From the NCBI GenBank assembly GCA_002352365.1, contig DEIJ01000049.1:1-14331 (forward strand): a stretch of 14,331 nucleotides of DNA, written 5' to 3'. Within the stretch, counting starts at the first letter, position 1. Each line of letters begins with the position of its first letter. The DNA comes from Dehalococcoidia bacterium UBA2777 (lineage in GTDB: Bacteria; Chloroflexota; Dehalococcoidia; UBA2247; UBA2777). Below are positions 7,579 through 14,295 of the stretch, in pieces. The position numbers and the translations under genes were made by a program. The notes under the pieces were generated by a model. It was not told the origin of the DNA. It made no database searches and saw nothing but the letters and a program-made list of their open reading frames with translations.

Positions 7579-7658
7579 TATACCATCTTTCGGTGCTCAC
7601 AAGCCTCGATCCGCAATTTCATTCTCCTTCATTAGAGTCTGGTGATTTTTGTTTTTTG

Positions 7659-7684
7659 AATCTAACATGGCTTGGTTTTAGATT
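7659..7684. repeat. Short inverted repeat upstream of the DUF4258 gene
   Basis: Arms AATCTAA (7659-7665) and TTAGATT (7678-7684) are perfect 7-base complements around a 12-base loop. The minus-strand sequence GTTAGAT at 7666-7660 also fits an integron core box, so this may be the left boundary of the DUF4258/DUF2283 cassette whose attC was lost. It is short and AT-rich, so chance is possible. The remainder of 7579-7740 shows no gene I can support. Confidence 0.3.
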
Positions 7685-7740
7685 TCCAAACTGAGGAGAG
7701 GACTCCCACAGCCCTCACCTTAAATGCCATCCCGGGGGAG

Positions 7741-7803
7741 GCGTGGCAATCTCATCCCCCACCCTCCGAGATTGCTTCGGGGCTCCGCCCCTCGCAATGA
7801 CAT
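7741..7803. repeat. Palindromic intergenic repeat of the 'CHCE' type (MITE/REP-like)
   Basis: GCAATCTC (7746-7753) pairs with GAGATTGC (7768-7775), followed by a second hairpin GGGGC (7779-7783) with GCCCC (7787-7791) and the tail TCGCAATGACA. In translation the minus strand gives CHCEGRSPEAIS, close to the CHCEERSDEAIS peptide that marks a widespread family of short palindromic repeats in bacterial intergenic regions. It lies just downstream of the SAM methyltransferase gene. It may act as a transcript-end structure, but there is no T-run. Confidence 0.65.
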
Positions 7804-7830
7804 CGAGTTAAAAGCCCCTGGAAAAGAATA

Positions 7831-9051
7831 TCACTTCGCCACCTCGAAGATGCCCACCAGCCCGTGCCCGCATCCCCATCCCCGCTGAAGCCCCATCTCG
7901 AGCTCCCTGAGACAATATCCCAGTTGCGGCTCGACCAGGCTAGCTCGAGCATTTCCTATCTTCATCCTAGCTGCCGCTCCCACTACGCCCTTCATGGCAC
8001 TGAGCGACCTCCTGAGAGGCAGAGGCATCTCCGCCAGGGCTTCTGGGGGATCGCTTCCCTCAAGTAGCGCCTTGGTATAACTCACCAGGTAGTTCCAGCA
8101 CTCGGCGAACCTCTGGTGGTAGGCGTTTACCTCAGTGAAGCCATCTCTGGGGACATAGAGAATTGATACCTCATCCAGATCGGTGCACAGATTGGGCTCA
8201 AAAAGAGAATTGACCAATTGGCGCAGGGGTTGACAGTGGGGATTATATTGAGCTGTATCCATGTGGCGCCCCACGAACGAAGATCGGTCGGCCAGCTTCC
8301 GCAACGCAATGCCACCCCCAATCTCCCTTTTTGCCTGCCGATGAATATGTAGAACCTCCTGGCGCCCCATGATCCTCAGTGGGAAATAGGTCAACTGCTG
8401 CTCTTTTCCCCCACTGTCTGAGTGTATGTAGGAGATGACATAGTCCATCCACTGGTTATGCCCAAAATCATTTGTCCACAGCGTCTGCCACTCGTAGGAG
8501 AAGCGCCCCAGCCAGTCAATGACGATGAGGGCACCTTCTTTGCTCTGCCTGGTGATATTGCTCAAGAGCTCTACAGTCTGCTCATCGGTGTTGTGGGATA
8601 GCGTTCCGTAGTTGGCCAGATACAGATCGTAGGGCTCTTCGCCAGAAAAATCGTAGCCATTGAAGTCCGACTGGACGAAGGCCATATCCTGTCTGTTGCC
8701 GTAGATATCCTGGGCTTGTCTCAGCAGCCCCTCATTTATATCAACCCCTTTGTAGATCTCAAGCATATCAGGCTGTATAACCTTTGCATCATGTTCTGAA
8801 ATCAAGTTTCTGCTGATGTTGGTGATGAACTCGAAGCCATCCCCGCTGCCACATCCCAGGTCCAGTACACGAAGCCTTTCACCACGCTCCCTCTTTCGGG
8901 CTACCAGTTGCTCCAAATAAGGCCGCAGGTAAAGACCAAGCTCTTCATCCTCCCAGAAGCGGCGCGCGTTATCGTATTTCCCCAAAAGCCCACCTGGCCT
9001 CTGGTAGAGTCCGCTTTGGAGCGCCTCATTGTAGGCATCTATCTCAGTCAT
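7831..9051 (-). CDS. Class I SAM-dependent methyltransferase, substrate unknown
   Basis: A 406-aa protein from ATG at 9051, chosen because AAGGAGG precedes it by four bases; a longer reading from 9084 lacks such a signal. Motif I VLDLGCGSGDGFEF (GCGSG at residues 66-70) is a clear SAM-binding glycine loop, followed at a suitable distance by the acidic region KGVDINEGLL and by YDLYLANYGTLSHNT and GALIVIDWLGRF, which fit motifs of a Rossmann-fold methyltransferase. The C-terminal 150 residues show no domain I recognise. It follows the corrinoid protein by about 125 bases on the same strand, so it may be cotranscribed with the mtt-like genes. It is not a known component of methylamine demethylation; a role in a methylated product or in the corrinoid pathway would be a guess. 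Confidence 0.85.
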   Translation of the reverse strand: MTEIDAYNEALQSGLYQRPGGLLGKYDNARRFWEDEELGLYLRPYLEQLVARKRERGERLRVLDLGCGSGDGFEFITNISRNLISEHDAKVIQPDMLEIYKGVDINEGLLRQAQDIYGNRQDMAFVQSDFNGYDFSGEEPYDLYLANYGTLSHNTDEQTVELLSNITRQSKEGALIVIDWLGRFSYEWQTLWTNDFGHNQWMDYVISYIHSDSGGKEQQLTYFPLRIMGRQEVLHIHRQAKREIGGGIALRKLADRSSFVGRHMDTAQYNPHCQPLRQLVNSLFEPNLCTDLDEVSILYVPRDGFTEVNAYHQRFAECWNYLVSYTKALLEGSDPPEALAEMPLPLRRSLSAMKGVVGAAARMKIGNARASLVEPQLGYCLRELEMGLQRGWGCGHGLVGIFEVAK

Positions 9052-9100
9052 GAATCCTCCTTCAATCCGTATTTCCAAGGTCAAAGCTAGAGACTGGCAT

Positions 9101-9124
9101 CAAACACTGATACTCCTTCAGGTG
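9101..9124. repeat. Small hairpin between corrinoid-protein and methyltransferase genes
   Basis: AACAC pairs with GTGTT, and TGA with TCA inside it, with one bulged base and a 7-base loop that on the minus strand carries AGGAGTA. It lies in the 126-base gap between the corrinoid gene and the SAM methyltransferase start. It could slow or attenuate readthrough, but there is no T-run, and I give it low weight. Confidence 0.25.
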
Positions 9125-9177
9125 TTTTGCCCCACATCGGTTAGTTGGTAGATGTCTCTCCCTGCTTCCATGTCAGT

Positions 9178-9870
9178 TCAATTGTCCCCGCCGGAGTCTA
9201 GAGATTCCACTATCCTTACTGCCTGAAAACCATCAGCTCCGTAGCCATCAGCACCTATGCTTTGAGCAAATTCCTCTGAGACAGCAGCCCCGCCGATGAT
9301 GACCTTCACCTTGTCCCTAAGCCCACTTTCGGTGAGTGCCTGGATGGTGGTCCTCATGTGTATCATGGTGCTGGTGAGCAGGGCAGACATCCCCACAAAT
9401 TGAGGCTTTTCTTCTCTCACCGCGGCTATGATGGCCTGGGGGTCAATATCATTCCCCAAATCCTTGACCGCGTAGCCGGCCCCTCGAAGCAGTATTGAGA
9501 CTATGTTCTTTCCGATATCGTGAAGGTCTCCTTTTACCGTAGCCACAATTATCTTACCCTTGGACTTGATGCCACTCTTGGCGAGGTGGGGCTCCAGTAT
9601 CTCCATAGCTACTCCCACCGCTTCAGCCGATGCTAGCATATCCGGAATATAGTACTCCTTAGCCTCGAACTTCTGCCCCACGATGTCCATGCCTTCAGTG
9701 AGTCCCATTTTTATTATGTCCGCCGGGCTAATGCCTTGGGCAAGGGCTTTGTCGGTGAGTTCGCTGACCCCAGGCTGTCCTACCATTCCCTCCTCAAGGC
9801 CCTCATCACCCTGGGTTACCCTTCCCTGGATGACATTTTCCTTGATAAGCGCCAGTATATCTTCAGTCAC
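9178..9870 (-). CDS. Corrinoid (B12-binding) methyl carrier protein, MttC/MtbC/MtgC-like
   Basis: Cytoplasmic methyl carrier that would take a methyl group from the MttB-family protein onto its cobalamin and pass it to a second methyltransferase. The N-terminal half (to about residue 95) is the helical B12-binding cap. The Rossmann half has the ligand motif GDLHDIGKN (His117 as lower cobalt ligand), SALLTS (162-167) and GGAA (193-196), the D-x-H-x-x-G / SxL / GG signature. Length 230 aa is typical, though the end is slightly extended. The start is GTG, with GGGAGG six bases upstream. It lies 19 bases after the mttB-like gene. The closest named families (trimethylamine, dimethylamine, glycine betaine) cannot be told apart from sequence alone. 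Confidence 0.93.
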   Translation of the reverse strand: MTEDILALIKENVIQGRVTQGDEGLEEGMVGQPGVSELTDKALAQGISPADIIKMGLTEGMDIVGQKFEAKEYYIPDMLASAEAVGVAMEILEPHLAKSGIKSKGKIIVATVKGDLHDIGKNIVSILLRGAGYAVKDLGNDIDPQAIIAAVREEKPQFVGMSALLTSTMIHMRTTIQALTESGLRDKVKVIIGGAAVSEEFAQSIGADGYGADGFQAVRIVESLDSGGDN

Positions 9871-9889
9871 AATCTACCTCCCGATTCTA

Positions 9890-11413
9890 TTAATTTCTCA
9901 ATCTGGTTAGCAGGCCGGGCACCTCCTGAAATACCCTATCTACGATTGCTCTATCTATGTGGTGAGGCGGAAGTGAGAGAATCTCCTCCATCCTCTCTCG
10001 TGCCCGAAAGAGCGTCTCGTCTACCATATCTCTACCCTCGAAGGGATATGGGGGGGCAATCTCTCCAGAACGAAGCAGGCTCCGCACAAACCGAACATAG
10101 AGCTTATGAGAGGTGCCCATGACCCTTCTTATCTGCTCCAGAGAGTCCGAAATCCTATCAGCAGTCACCGTTGGCTGTTTCAAGAATCTCTTTACCATCT
10201 CTATGTGGGCATCATCGAGCACCGCCTGAACGGGGCAGAAGGTATTGGTTCGCTCTAGAAGACCAAAGGCGTAGTGGATATACTGAGGGCCGGCGAGTGT
10301 CACCAGGATGTGCGAAAACAGCCTTTCCACCGATGCCTGTATCCCCGGCACCTTTACATCGGAGATGCCCCCGGTGGAGTAGCAAGGTAGGCTGTAATAG
10401 CGTGCCATCTGGACGCAGTCGATATTATACTGGTTGAACTCAGGGACTCCATAGGAATCATAAAGGTCGTCCATTCGGGCCCTGGTCGGCACACTGCCAT
10501 AGAGCACAGGAGTACCCTTGTTTACCAATTGAGTTAAGGCTATGCCCGCCAGGATCTCAGCGTTGATCTGAGCTACCATACCGTCCTCTCTAATGGGGGC
10601 AGTGGAGCCGCCTTGGGGGGAGCTGGAGATGACCAGGGGAATGCCCCTCTTGGCTATCTCTATCGCCTTCTGTGTGGTATCGTCCACAAGCTGTAGCGGG
10701 CTTTTCGCCATGCAGGTGATAAAGGAGATGATGGGATTCTCTCTTAACCCCTCCTCCCCGCCAGCTATGATCTGGGCCATCCTGACCACATTGCCCAGTT
10801 GACTGAGCTCGGTGAGTCCAGACATCACGTGCTTGGTGGTATTGTTCAGTGAGGCGAAGAACTTGTTAACATCCTTGTTATCATCGGTGAGGTCGGCGTC
10901 CTGAATATTGACGGTGCGCAGGAAGCTGTCCCATGAGTCCAGGTGTTCGCAGAGACACGCTGCCCTGGCCAGCCTGTTCACAGTGCCTTTTTCTACCCTG
11001 AACACGGGGAACTCGACCTCGATGCCTGGGTCACGCTTACTGACAAAAGCCTCTACATCCACATCCAGCCAGTTGTTAGCCTCAGAGCCTGAGGCAAAGT
11101 GCACCCTGGGCTCGCGCCCATCGAGGATGAGACAGTTATTCTCATCCCGTGCTCCCAGCTTCACCACCTTTGGCGCTGCCTGCACTGCATCAGCAATTAC
11201 CTTCTCAGGTATCTTGAGCAGCCAGCAGGCGGCACCTGGCTGATTGATGGACGAGATATCAGCGCCGTGGTCGCTGAAGAGCCCAGCAGCGGTGCGGTTG
11301 AAACATAATATACCCGGGTCAGTCAATATAGCCAGAGAAGCCTGGTGTATCCGTTCCACCTGCTCCAGTTTGAGCCTGTGGTAGGGTTCTACTAGTACCC
11401 CTTGCCTTGCCAT
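9890..11413 (-). CDS. MttB superfamily (trimethylamine methyltransferase family) protein, non-pyrrolysine
   Basis: Predicted cobalamin-dependent methyltransferase that demethylates a quaternary or tertiary amine and methylates the adjacent corrinoid protein. The 507-aa protein has family segments such as VNKGTPVLYGSVPTRARM, MARYYSLPCYSTGGISD and LVTLAGPQYIHYAFGLLER. The reading frame is continuous with no in-frame TAG, so it belongs to the non-pyrrolysine branch, which includes glycine betaine (MtgB), proline betaine, carnitine and gamma-butyrobetaine demethylases. At the point where many family members read ESGLT it reads ERTNTFCPV, so it is divergent. A GGGGGA ribosome binding site precedes the ATG. 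It starts 79 bases after an attC-like site and is followed by the corrinoid gene. The substrate is inferred only from neighbouring importer genes. Confidence 0.92.
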   Translation of the reverse strand: MARQGVLVEPYHRLKLEQVERIHQASLAILTDPGILCFNRTAAGLFSDHGADISSINQPGAACWLLKIPEKVIADAVQAAPKVVKLGARDENNCLILDGREPRVHFASGSEANNWLDVDVEAFVSKRDPGIEVEFPVFRVEKGTVNRLARAACLCEHLDSWDSFLRTVNIQDADLTDDNKDVNKFFASLNNTTKHVMSGLTELSQLGNVVRMAQIIAGGEEGLRENPIISFITCMAKSPLQLVDDTTQKAIEIAKRGIPLVISSSPQGGSTAPIREDGMVAQINAEILAGIALTQLVNKGTPVLYGSVPTRARMDDLYDSYGVPEFNQYNIDCVQMARYYSLPCYSTGGISDVKVPGIQASVERLFSHILVTLAGPQYIHYAFGLLERTNTFCPVQAVLDDAHIEMVKRFLKQPTVTADRISDSLEQIRRVMGTSHKLYVRFVRSLLRSGEIAPPYPFEGRDMVDETLFRARERMEEILSLPPHHIDRAIVDRVFQEVPGLLTRLRN

Positions 11414-11491
11414 CGTCTTTCCCCCTTTTGTAAGCGTTCAGCCTTCAGATCAGTATCGAGCTGATGGTTAACAGTTAAGCATCTATCAATC

Positions 11492-11543
11492 ATCTGACGG
11501 TTTGCGGACATGCGAAGCCAAAGCCGTGTCCCCGCTGTTATAC
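11492..11543. other. attC-like recombination site (site 1)
   Basis: Ends ATCTGAC (11492-11498) and GTTATAC (11537-11543), with inner arms GCGGACATG and CGTGTCCCCGC that pair with one wobble and small bulges, around a GCGAAGCCAAAGC loop. It follows the methyltransferase remnant and precedes the mttB-like gene. Read on the minus strand the ends are GTATAAC and GTCAGAT; GTC instead of the expected GTT at the crossover box is a deviation shared with sites 2 and 3. The rest of 11414-11605 holds no gene I can support. Confidence 0.5.
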
Positions 11544-11605
11544 GCAGGGAGCCGTAGCGACCATAGTTGACGAAGGGGCGCCCAATTTGTCATAGTGTCT
11601 CAGCC

Positions 11606-12025
11606 TCACTTCTTTACATAAAAGTAGCCAAGTCCTTGTTGATAATGATATTTTAGATTTACAAAATCCACTTTGTTTAGCAACTCTATCCAGTCATCTT
11701 TCTTGAGGAGCTGCCAGAAGGCAAAAGGAGTAAAAAGGAAAAACATCTCTATGCTCGTTCTCCCTAATCCACATCCCACATCCAAAACATATTCATTGCC
11801 TTCAATTTTCAAAATATCCGGGAAATCTTCGCTTGCCTTTCGAAGAACCATCGTTATGGATATTCCATAAGAGACTAAAACATACAATCCGCAACCGATG
11901 ATGATCCATCCAAATAATTCTGATATATACAAGAGGATTAAGAGACCAACTAAGAATATTATACCTATTATTATGCTAAGAATCGGTAATCCGTAATACC
12001 CGTAATGTGCTTTCTTAGATTTCAT
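11606..12025 (-). CDS. Membrane-anchored SAM methyltransferase with apparent internal deletion
   Basis: A 139-aa protein. Residues 1-60 hold two hydrophobic membrane segments (LSIIIGIIFLVGLLILLYI and GWIIIGCGLYVLVSYGISI). A SAM-binding motif I, VLDVGCGLGRTSIE, follows at about residues 80-93. The sequence then passes directly to MFFLFTPFAFWQLLKKDDWIELL and a tail typical of the C-terminal end of such methyltransferases. The roughly 100 residues that should carry motifs II and III are missing while the frame is kept. I therefore regard it as probably non-functional, although a short anchored SAM-binding protein is possible. It is AT-rich compared with the mtt genes and lies between attC-like sites 1 and 2. 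Confidence 0.7.
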   Translation of the reverse strand: MKSKKAHYGYYGLPILSIIIGIIFLVGLLILLYISELFGWIIIGCGLYVLVSYGISITMVLRKASEDFPDILKIEGNEYVLDVGCGLGRTSIEMFFLFTPFAFWQLLKKDDWIELLNKVDFVNLKYHYQQGLGYFYVKK

Positions 12026-12072
12026 TGTGTTTGTCCTTTGGGTCCAAAGTATGACGCCCCGAAGTCAATTGC

Positions 12073-12167
12073 GCCTGACGTCCCCAGCATATACGGCGTT
12101 GCGACCCAAGCGAGCAATGTCCCGAAGGGCAAGGGCGTTAGCCCCAAGCGTATATGCTGCGTTAGGC
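12073..12167. other. attC-like recombination site (site 2)
   Basis: Ends GCCTGAC (12073-12079) and GTTAGGC (12161-12167). The inner arms AGCATATACG (12086-12095) and CGTATATGCT (12149-12158) are perfectly complementary, and a shorter palindrome lies in the loop (CCCGAAGGGC). Size (95 bp), end boxes and position immediately between two small minus-strand genes fit an integron attC. On the minus strand it would read GCCTAAC ... GTCAGGC. Confidence 0.68.
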
Positions 12168-12205
12168 GAAGTATGTCCATATCTGTTTTCTCTTGTGCTC
12201 CATCA

Positions 12206-12685
12206 CTACGAATTAATTTTGCCATTTGGTTGCTGTGGTTTTAAAGATACTACTTTCTGCAAATGTATTTCATAGCCTTCCTTGGCTTTCCGCGCTTGTT
12301 CCTCAACCCATTTCTCAAATCCTATTTCCTTGAATCTTTTGTACCTATCCAGCGTGTCAGGGTCTGCATACTCCTCAAATTTGGAGCATGGAAACTCTTC
12401 ACATTCAAAACATATACGCAATCCTTTTTCAAAACAGCATTTCTTTACATCACACCAAGCTGGACCCCCACCTTGTCGGCATCCTGGACACTTTGCATTC
12501 TCGATGAACCATTCTAATCCCCTCACAAATTCCTTGAAATCGAACGCCCCTTCGGATCGAAATTCGAACGCGTAGAGCTCCGCGAATTCTCTCATTTGCT
12601 TGGCTGTTTCAATAATTAGTCCATTATATTGTCCACAGCCAGCACAATAATCACCGCATGGTGCAACTAAGTCATATTTTCCCAT
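12206..12685 (-). CDS. DUF3795 family cysteine-rich protein
   Basis: A 159-aa protein from ATG at 12685, with AGGTGG eight bases upstream; a GTG at 12697 is an alternative in-frame start. It begins with the DUF3795 hallmark DLVAPCGDYCAGCGQYNG. Further Cys pairs follow: CPGCRQGG, WCDVKKCCFEKG and CFECEEFPCSKFEEYAD. The regular Cys-x2-Cys and Cys-x3/4-Cys spacing suggests metal binding, probably zinc. The biochemical function of this family is unknown. It fills the space between attC-like sites 2 and 3 and has no operon partner, as expected of a single-gene cassette. Confidence 0.88.
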   Translation of the reverse strand: MGKYDLVAPCGDYCAGCGQYNGLIIETAKQMREFAELYAFEFRSEGAFDFKEFVRGLEWFIENAKCPGCRQGGGPAWCDVKKCCFEKGLRICFECEEFPCSKFEEYADPDTLDRYKRFKEIGFEKWVEEQARKAKEGYEIHLQKVVSLKPQQPNGKINS

Positions 12686-12734
12686 CTTCTGACCCACCTA
12701 TAGTTAATTCCCTATACAATGATAAACATATTTC

Positions 12735-12816
12735 GCCTGACGTTTCCAGCATAAAAGAAGTCCTGCGAAGCTGGATTTGGGCGAAGCACAGCGAAGCCAG
12801 ATACGCTCTGTTAGGT
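12735..12816. other. attC-like recombination site (site 3)
   Basis: Ends GCCTGAC (12735-12741) and GTTAGGT (12810-12816), with complementary parts around AGCATA and TACGCT (one wobble) and AGCTGG / CCAGC-type repeats inside. The minus-strand form starts nine bases after the stop codon of the nuclease gene and ends about 50 bases before the DUF3795 start, the usual layout of a cassette junction. Confidence 0.65.
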
Positions 12817-12825
12817 GAAGTTGAC

Positions 12826-13782
12826 TCATTTCTTCCTAACCTCGTTCAACCCTGTCAAGAGATATTCCACTTCTTCTAGATTCTTAAAGAATCCTGCAAA
12901 GCCAGACCATTCCGGTGGTGCGCCCCTGTAATATTTCCATTCCCCCTTGTGCTTGGGCAACAATGCGATTGCCTGCTCTTCATTGATGCCAAAGTACTCT
13001 GATAATCTAGTGATATAGACCTGAAATCCAAGTCCATCATCGAGATTACTTTCTTTTGGAATTAAACTGAATACTGTATTTTGACTTTCTCCTATATTCC
13101 CCACAAATGCAATTGAACTTCTTGTTGTGCCTGTCCGATCAAAATGACCGCTAAGTCCTTCAACAAGTCGCAGATATATTTCACCAACGCCGTTACGTTC
13201 TGCAATCTCTTGTAACTCTTCATAAGTCAGAGGGGGCTTTCGTTTTGAGGTGGTCTTAGTTTGTGTCCTGTATTCGACTTGGCTCGGTTCAATCAAGAAC
13301 ACCCTTGCTAAAAATTCTTTCCTGTCTTCGTCACAAAAGTATTGGAACGTGGCCGCGTTTATTCCAACGCCATAGGAGTCGGACAGGTATTTAATAATCC
13401 TTTCAGAACTGCTATCTATCTCTGAAGAAACAACCAGCATCTTGTGATGTTCGTTCAGAATTTCCGGCAACTCGACACCGAACTTTCTCTTGAAAGCCTC
13501 CTCTATAGGGCCTTTATCGCCGAGATATCTGTCAGAAATTTCAGTTAACTTTTCGTTCGACAAATCCCTCACCCAAGAAGCGTAATCCAATATCTGAGCA
13601 ATTACTTCGCGTGGGGTCTTGTCGCGCTTCAACTCAACGATAACAACATCCCCGCTACGGTCCAAACACAGAAGGTCAATCACTCCACTAAAATCCGTCT
13701 CGACTTGTCTTCCGATTACCAATAGATCATTTGAGAGTATAGAGATGTCTCTCTCTAACCAATTTTCTACGCGCTCTTCCAA
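12826..13782 (-). CDS. PD-(D/E)XK nuclease of the NucS/DUF91-like group, apparently 5'-truncated
   Basis: A 318-aa protein with a PD-(D/E)XK core near its start: GVIDLLCLDRSGDVVIVELKRDKT gives Asp36, Glu50 and Lys52, followed by VIAQILDYASWVRDLS, the layout of NucS/DUF91-like endonucleases. The C-terminal 150 residues (from KPPLTYEELQ) may be a separate DNA-binding or partner domain that I do not recognise. Homologues normally have 20 or more residues before the LEERVENWL-like segment; here the first possible start is TTG at 13782 and the frame opens into decayed hicA sequence (stop at 13815-13813). The beginning therefore looks lost by deletion, although the catalytic residues are kept. An attC-like site follows the stop codon. 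Possible roles include DNA repair or phage defence, unproven. Confidence 0.75.
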   Translation of the reverse strand: MEERVENWLERDISILSNDLLVIGRQVETDFSGVIDLLCLDRSGDVVIVELKRDKTPREVIAQILDYASWVRDLSNEKLTEISDRYLGDKGPIEEAFKRKFGVELPEILNEHHKMLVVSSEIDSSSERIIKYLSDSYGVGINAATFQYFCDEDRKEFLARVFLIEPSQVEYRTQTKTTSKRKPPLTYEELQEIAERNGVGEIYLRLVEGLSGHFDRTGTTRSSIAFVGNIGESQNTVFSLIPKESNLDDGLGFQVYITRLSEYFGINEEQAIALLPKHKGEWKYYRGAPPEWSGFAGFFKNLEEVEYLLTGLNEVRKK

Positions 13783-13804
13783 TCGGCATCTGTAAGAATG
13801 CTCC

Positions 13805-13978
13805 TTAAGACTTTAGGGTGAAGGGGATCTTTCCTGAATGATAAGGGACAGTTACCCTTTTCCCTTCTCTGTTTTTGTAAATTTTATGGCTTCCGCTTTG
13901 GCGGACGAGAACGAATCCCACACGCTCCAAAACCTTGGTCACTTTATCAGCAGGTACTCGAGGAAGCTTCCCCCTCAT
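13805..13978 (-). CDS. hicA: HicA-like toxin, probably frameshifted near the end
   Basis: A 57-aa frame, ATG overlapping the hicB TGA (ATGA). The translation begins MRGKLPRVPADKVTKVLERV and contains FVLVRQSGSHKIYKNREG and VTVPYHSGK, the double-stranded-RNA-binding-like fold of HicA mRNA interferases with the catalytic His in GSH. After GK the expected tail appears in another frame: LHPKVLRSILTDAD can be read from about 13822 to 13782. A 1- or 2-base indel in the C-run (ATCCCCTT) would explain this. The shifted frame then runs into the nuclease start region. The toxin is therefore probably inactive or altered unless the indel is a sequencing error. Confidence 0.75.
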   Translation of the reverse strand: MRGKLPRVPADKVTKVLERVGFVLVRQSGSHKIYKNREGKRVTVPYHSGKIPFTLKS

Positions 13979-14199
13979 ACTGCTACTTCCAAAGAAGTAA
14001 GGCTAATAGATTCAACGATAGGAATATCCTCCCCACTCTCTGTCCTATCTTCTAGATGGAGGCGAATAGCGTCTTTAATGTTTTCTAAAACCTTGTCATA
14101 ACTATCGCCTTGAGTATAACAGCCTTGAAGCTCAGGACAGAAGGCAAAATATCCGTTCGCATCCTTTTTAATTATCACAGAGACTCGATAGCTCTTCAT
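13975..14199 (-). CDS. hicB: HicB-like antitoxin
   Basis: A 74-aa protein with the HicB partial RNase H fold: MKSYRVSVIIKKDANGYFAFCPELQGCYTQGDSYDKVLENIKDAI, ending without a separate DNA-binding domain. Short single-domain HicB proteins of this size are common. It lies just before hicA with an ATGA overlap, so the pair is translationally coupled, and GAGGTG precedes the ATG. It would neutralise HicA by masking its active site. It is the first gene after the attC-like site 4, placing the pair at the start of a cassette. Confidence 0.9.
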   Translation of the reverse strand: MKSYRVSVIIKKDANGYFAFCPELQGCYTQGDSYDKVLENIKDAIRLHLEDRTESGEDIPIVESISLTSLEVAV

Positions 14200-14220
14200 A
14201 ATTTCACCTCAAATGTTTTT

Positions 14221-14239
14221 CTATTAATAAATATAATAG
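14221..14239. promoter_or_regulatory. Inverted repeat upstream of hicB, possible operator/promoter region
   Basis: CTATTA and TAATAG are perfect complements separated by seven AT-rich bases, about 20 bases before the hicB start codon. Toxin-antitoxin operons are often autoregulated through such repeats near the -10 region, and TATTAT on the minus strand could serve as a -10. Because this HicB lacks a visible DNA-binding domain, the operator role is speculative. Confidence 0.35.
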
Positions 14240-14295
14240 CGTCCCCTCTTTAAATAATCTTTCACCATGGTATGACAGTCACCAAGCAAAATGTC

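Noticed and set aside
7779..7791. Intrinsic terminator after the methyltransferase gene
   Set aside because: The GGGGC/GCCCC stem is short and not followed by a T-run on either strand; better explained as part of the repeat.
7752..7952. 66-aa minus-strand frame including CHCEGRSPEAIS
   Set aside because: A well-known artefact peptide of the palindromic repeat, extending into another frame of the methyltransferase gene.
9736..10122. 128-aa plus-strand open frame
   Set aside because: Lies antisense to the corrinoid and mttB-like genes, which have strong motif support; no start signal or family resemblance.
9890..11413. Pyrrolysine (amber readthrough) in the MttB-family gene
   Set aside because: The frame is continuous through the whole length with no in-frame TAG, so it is a non-pyrrolysine member.
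12022..12225. 67-aa open frame on the minus strand covering attC-like site 2
   Set aside because: It is a translation of the palindrome and its flanks, has no ribosome binding site and overlaps the site; no recognisable protein.
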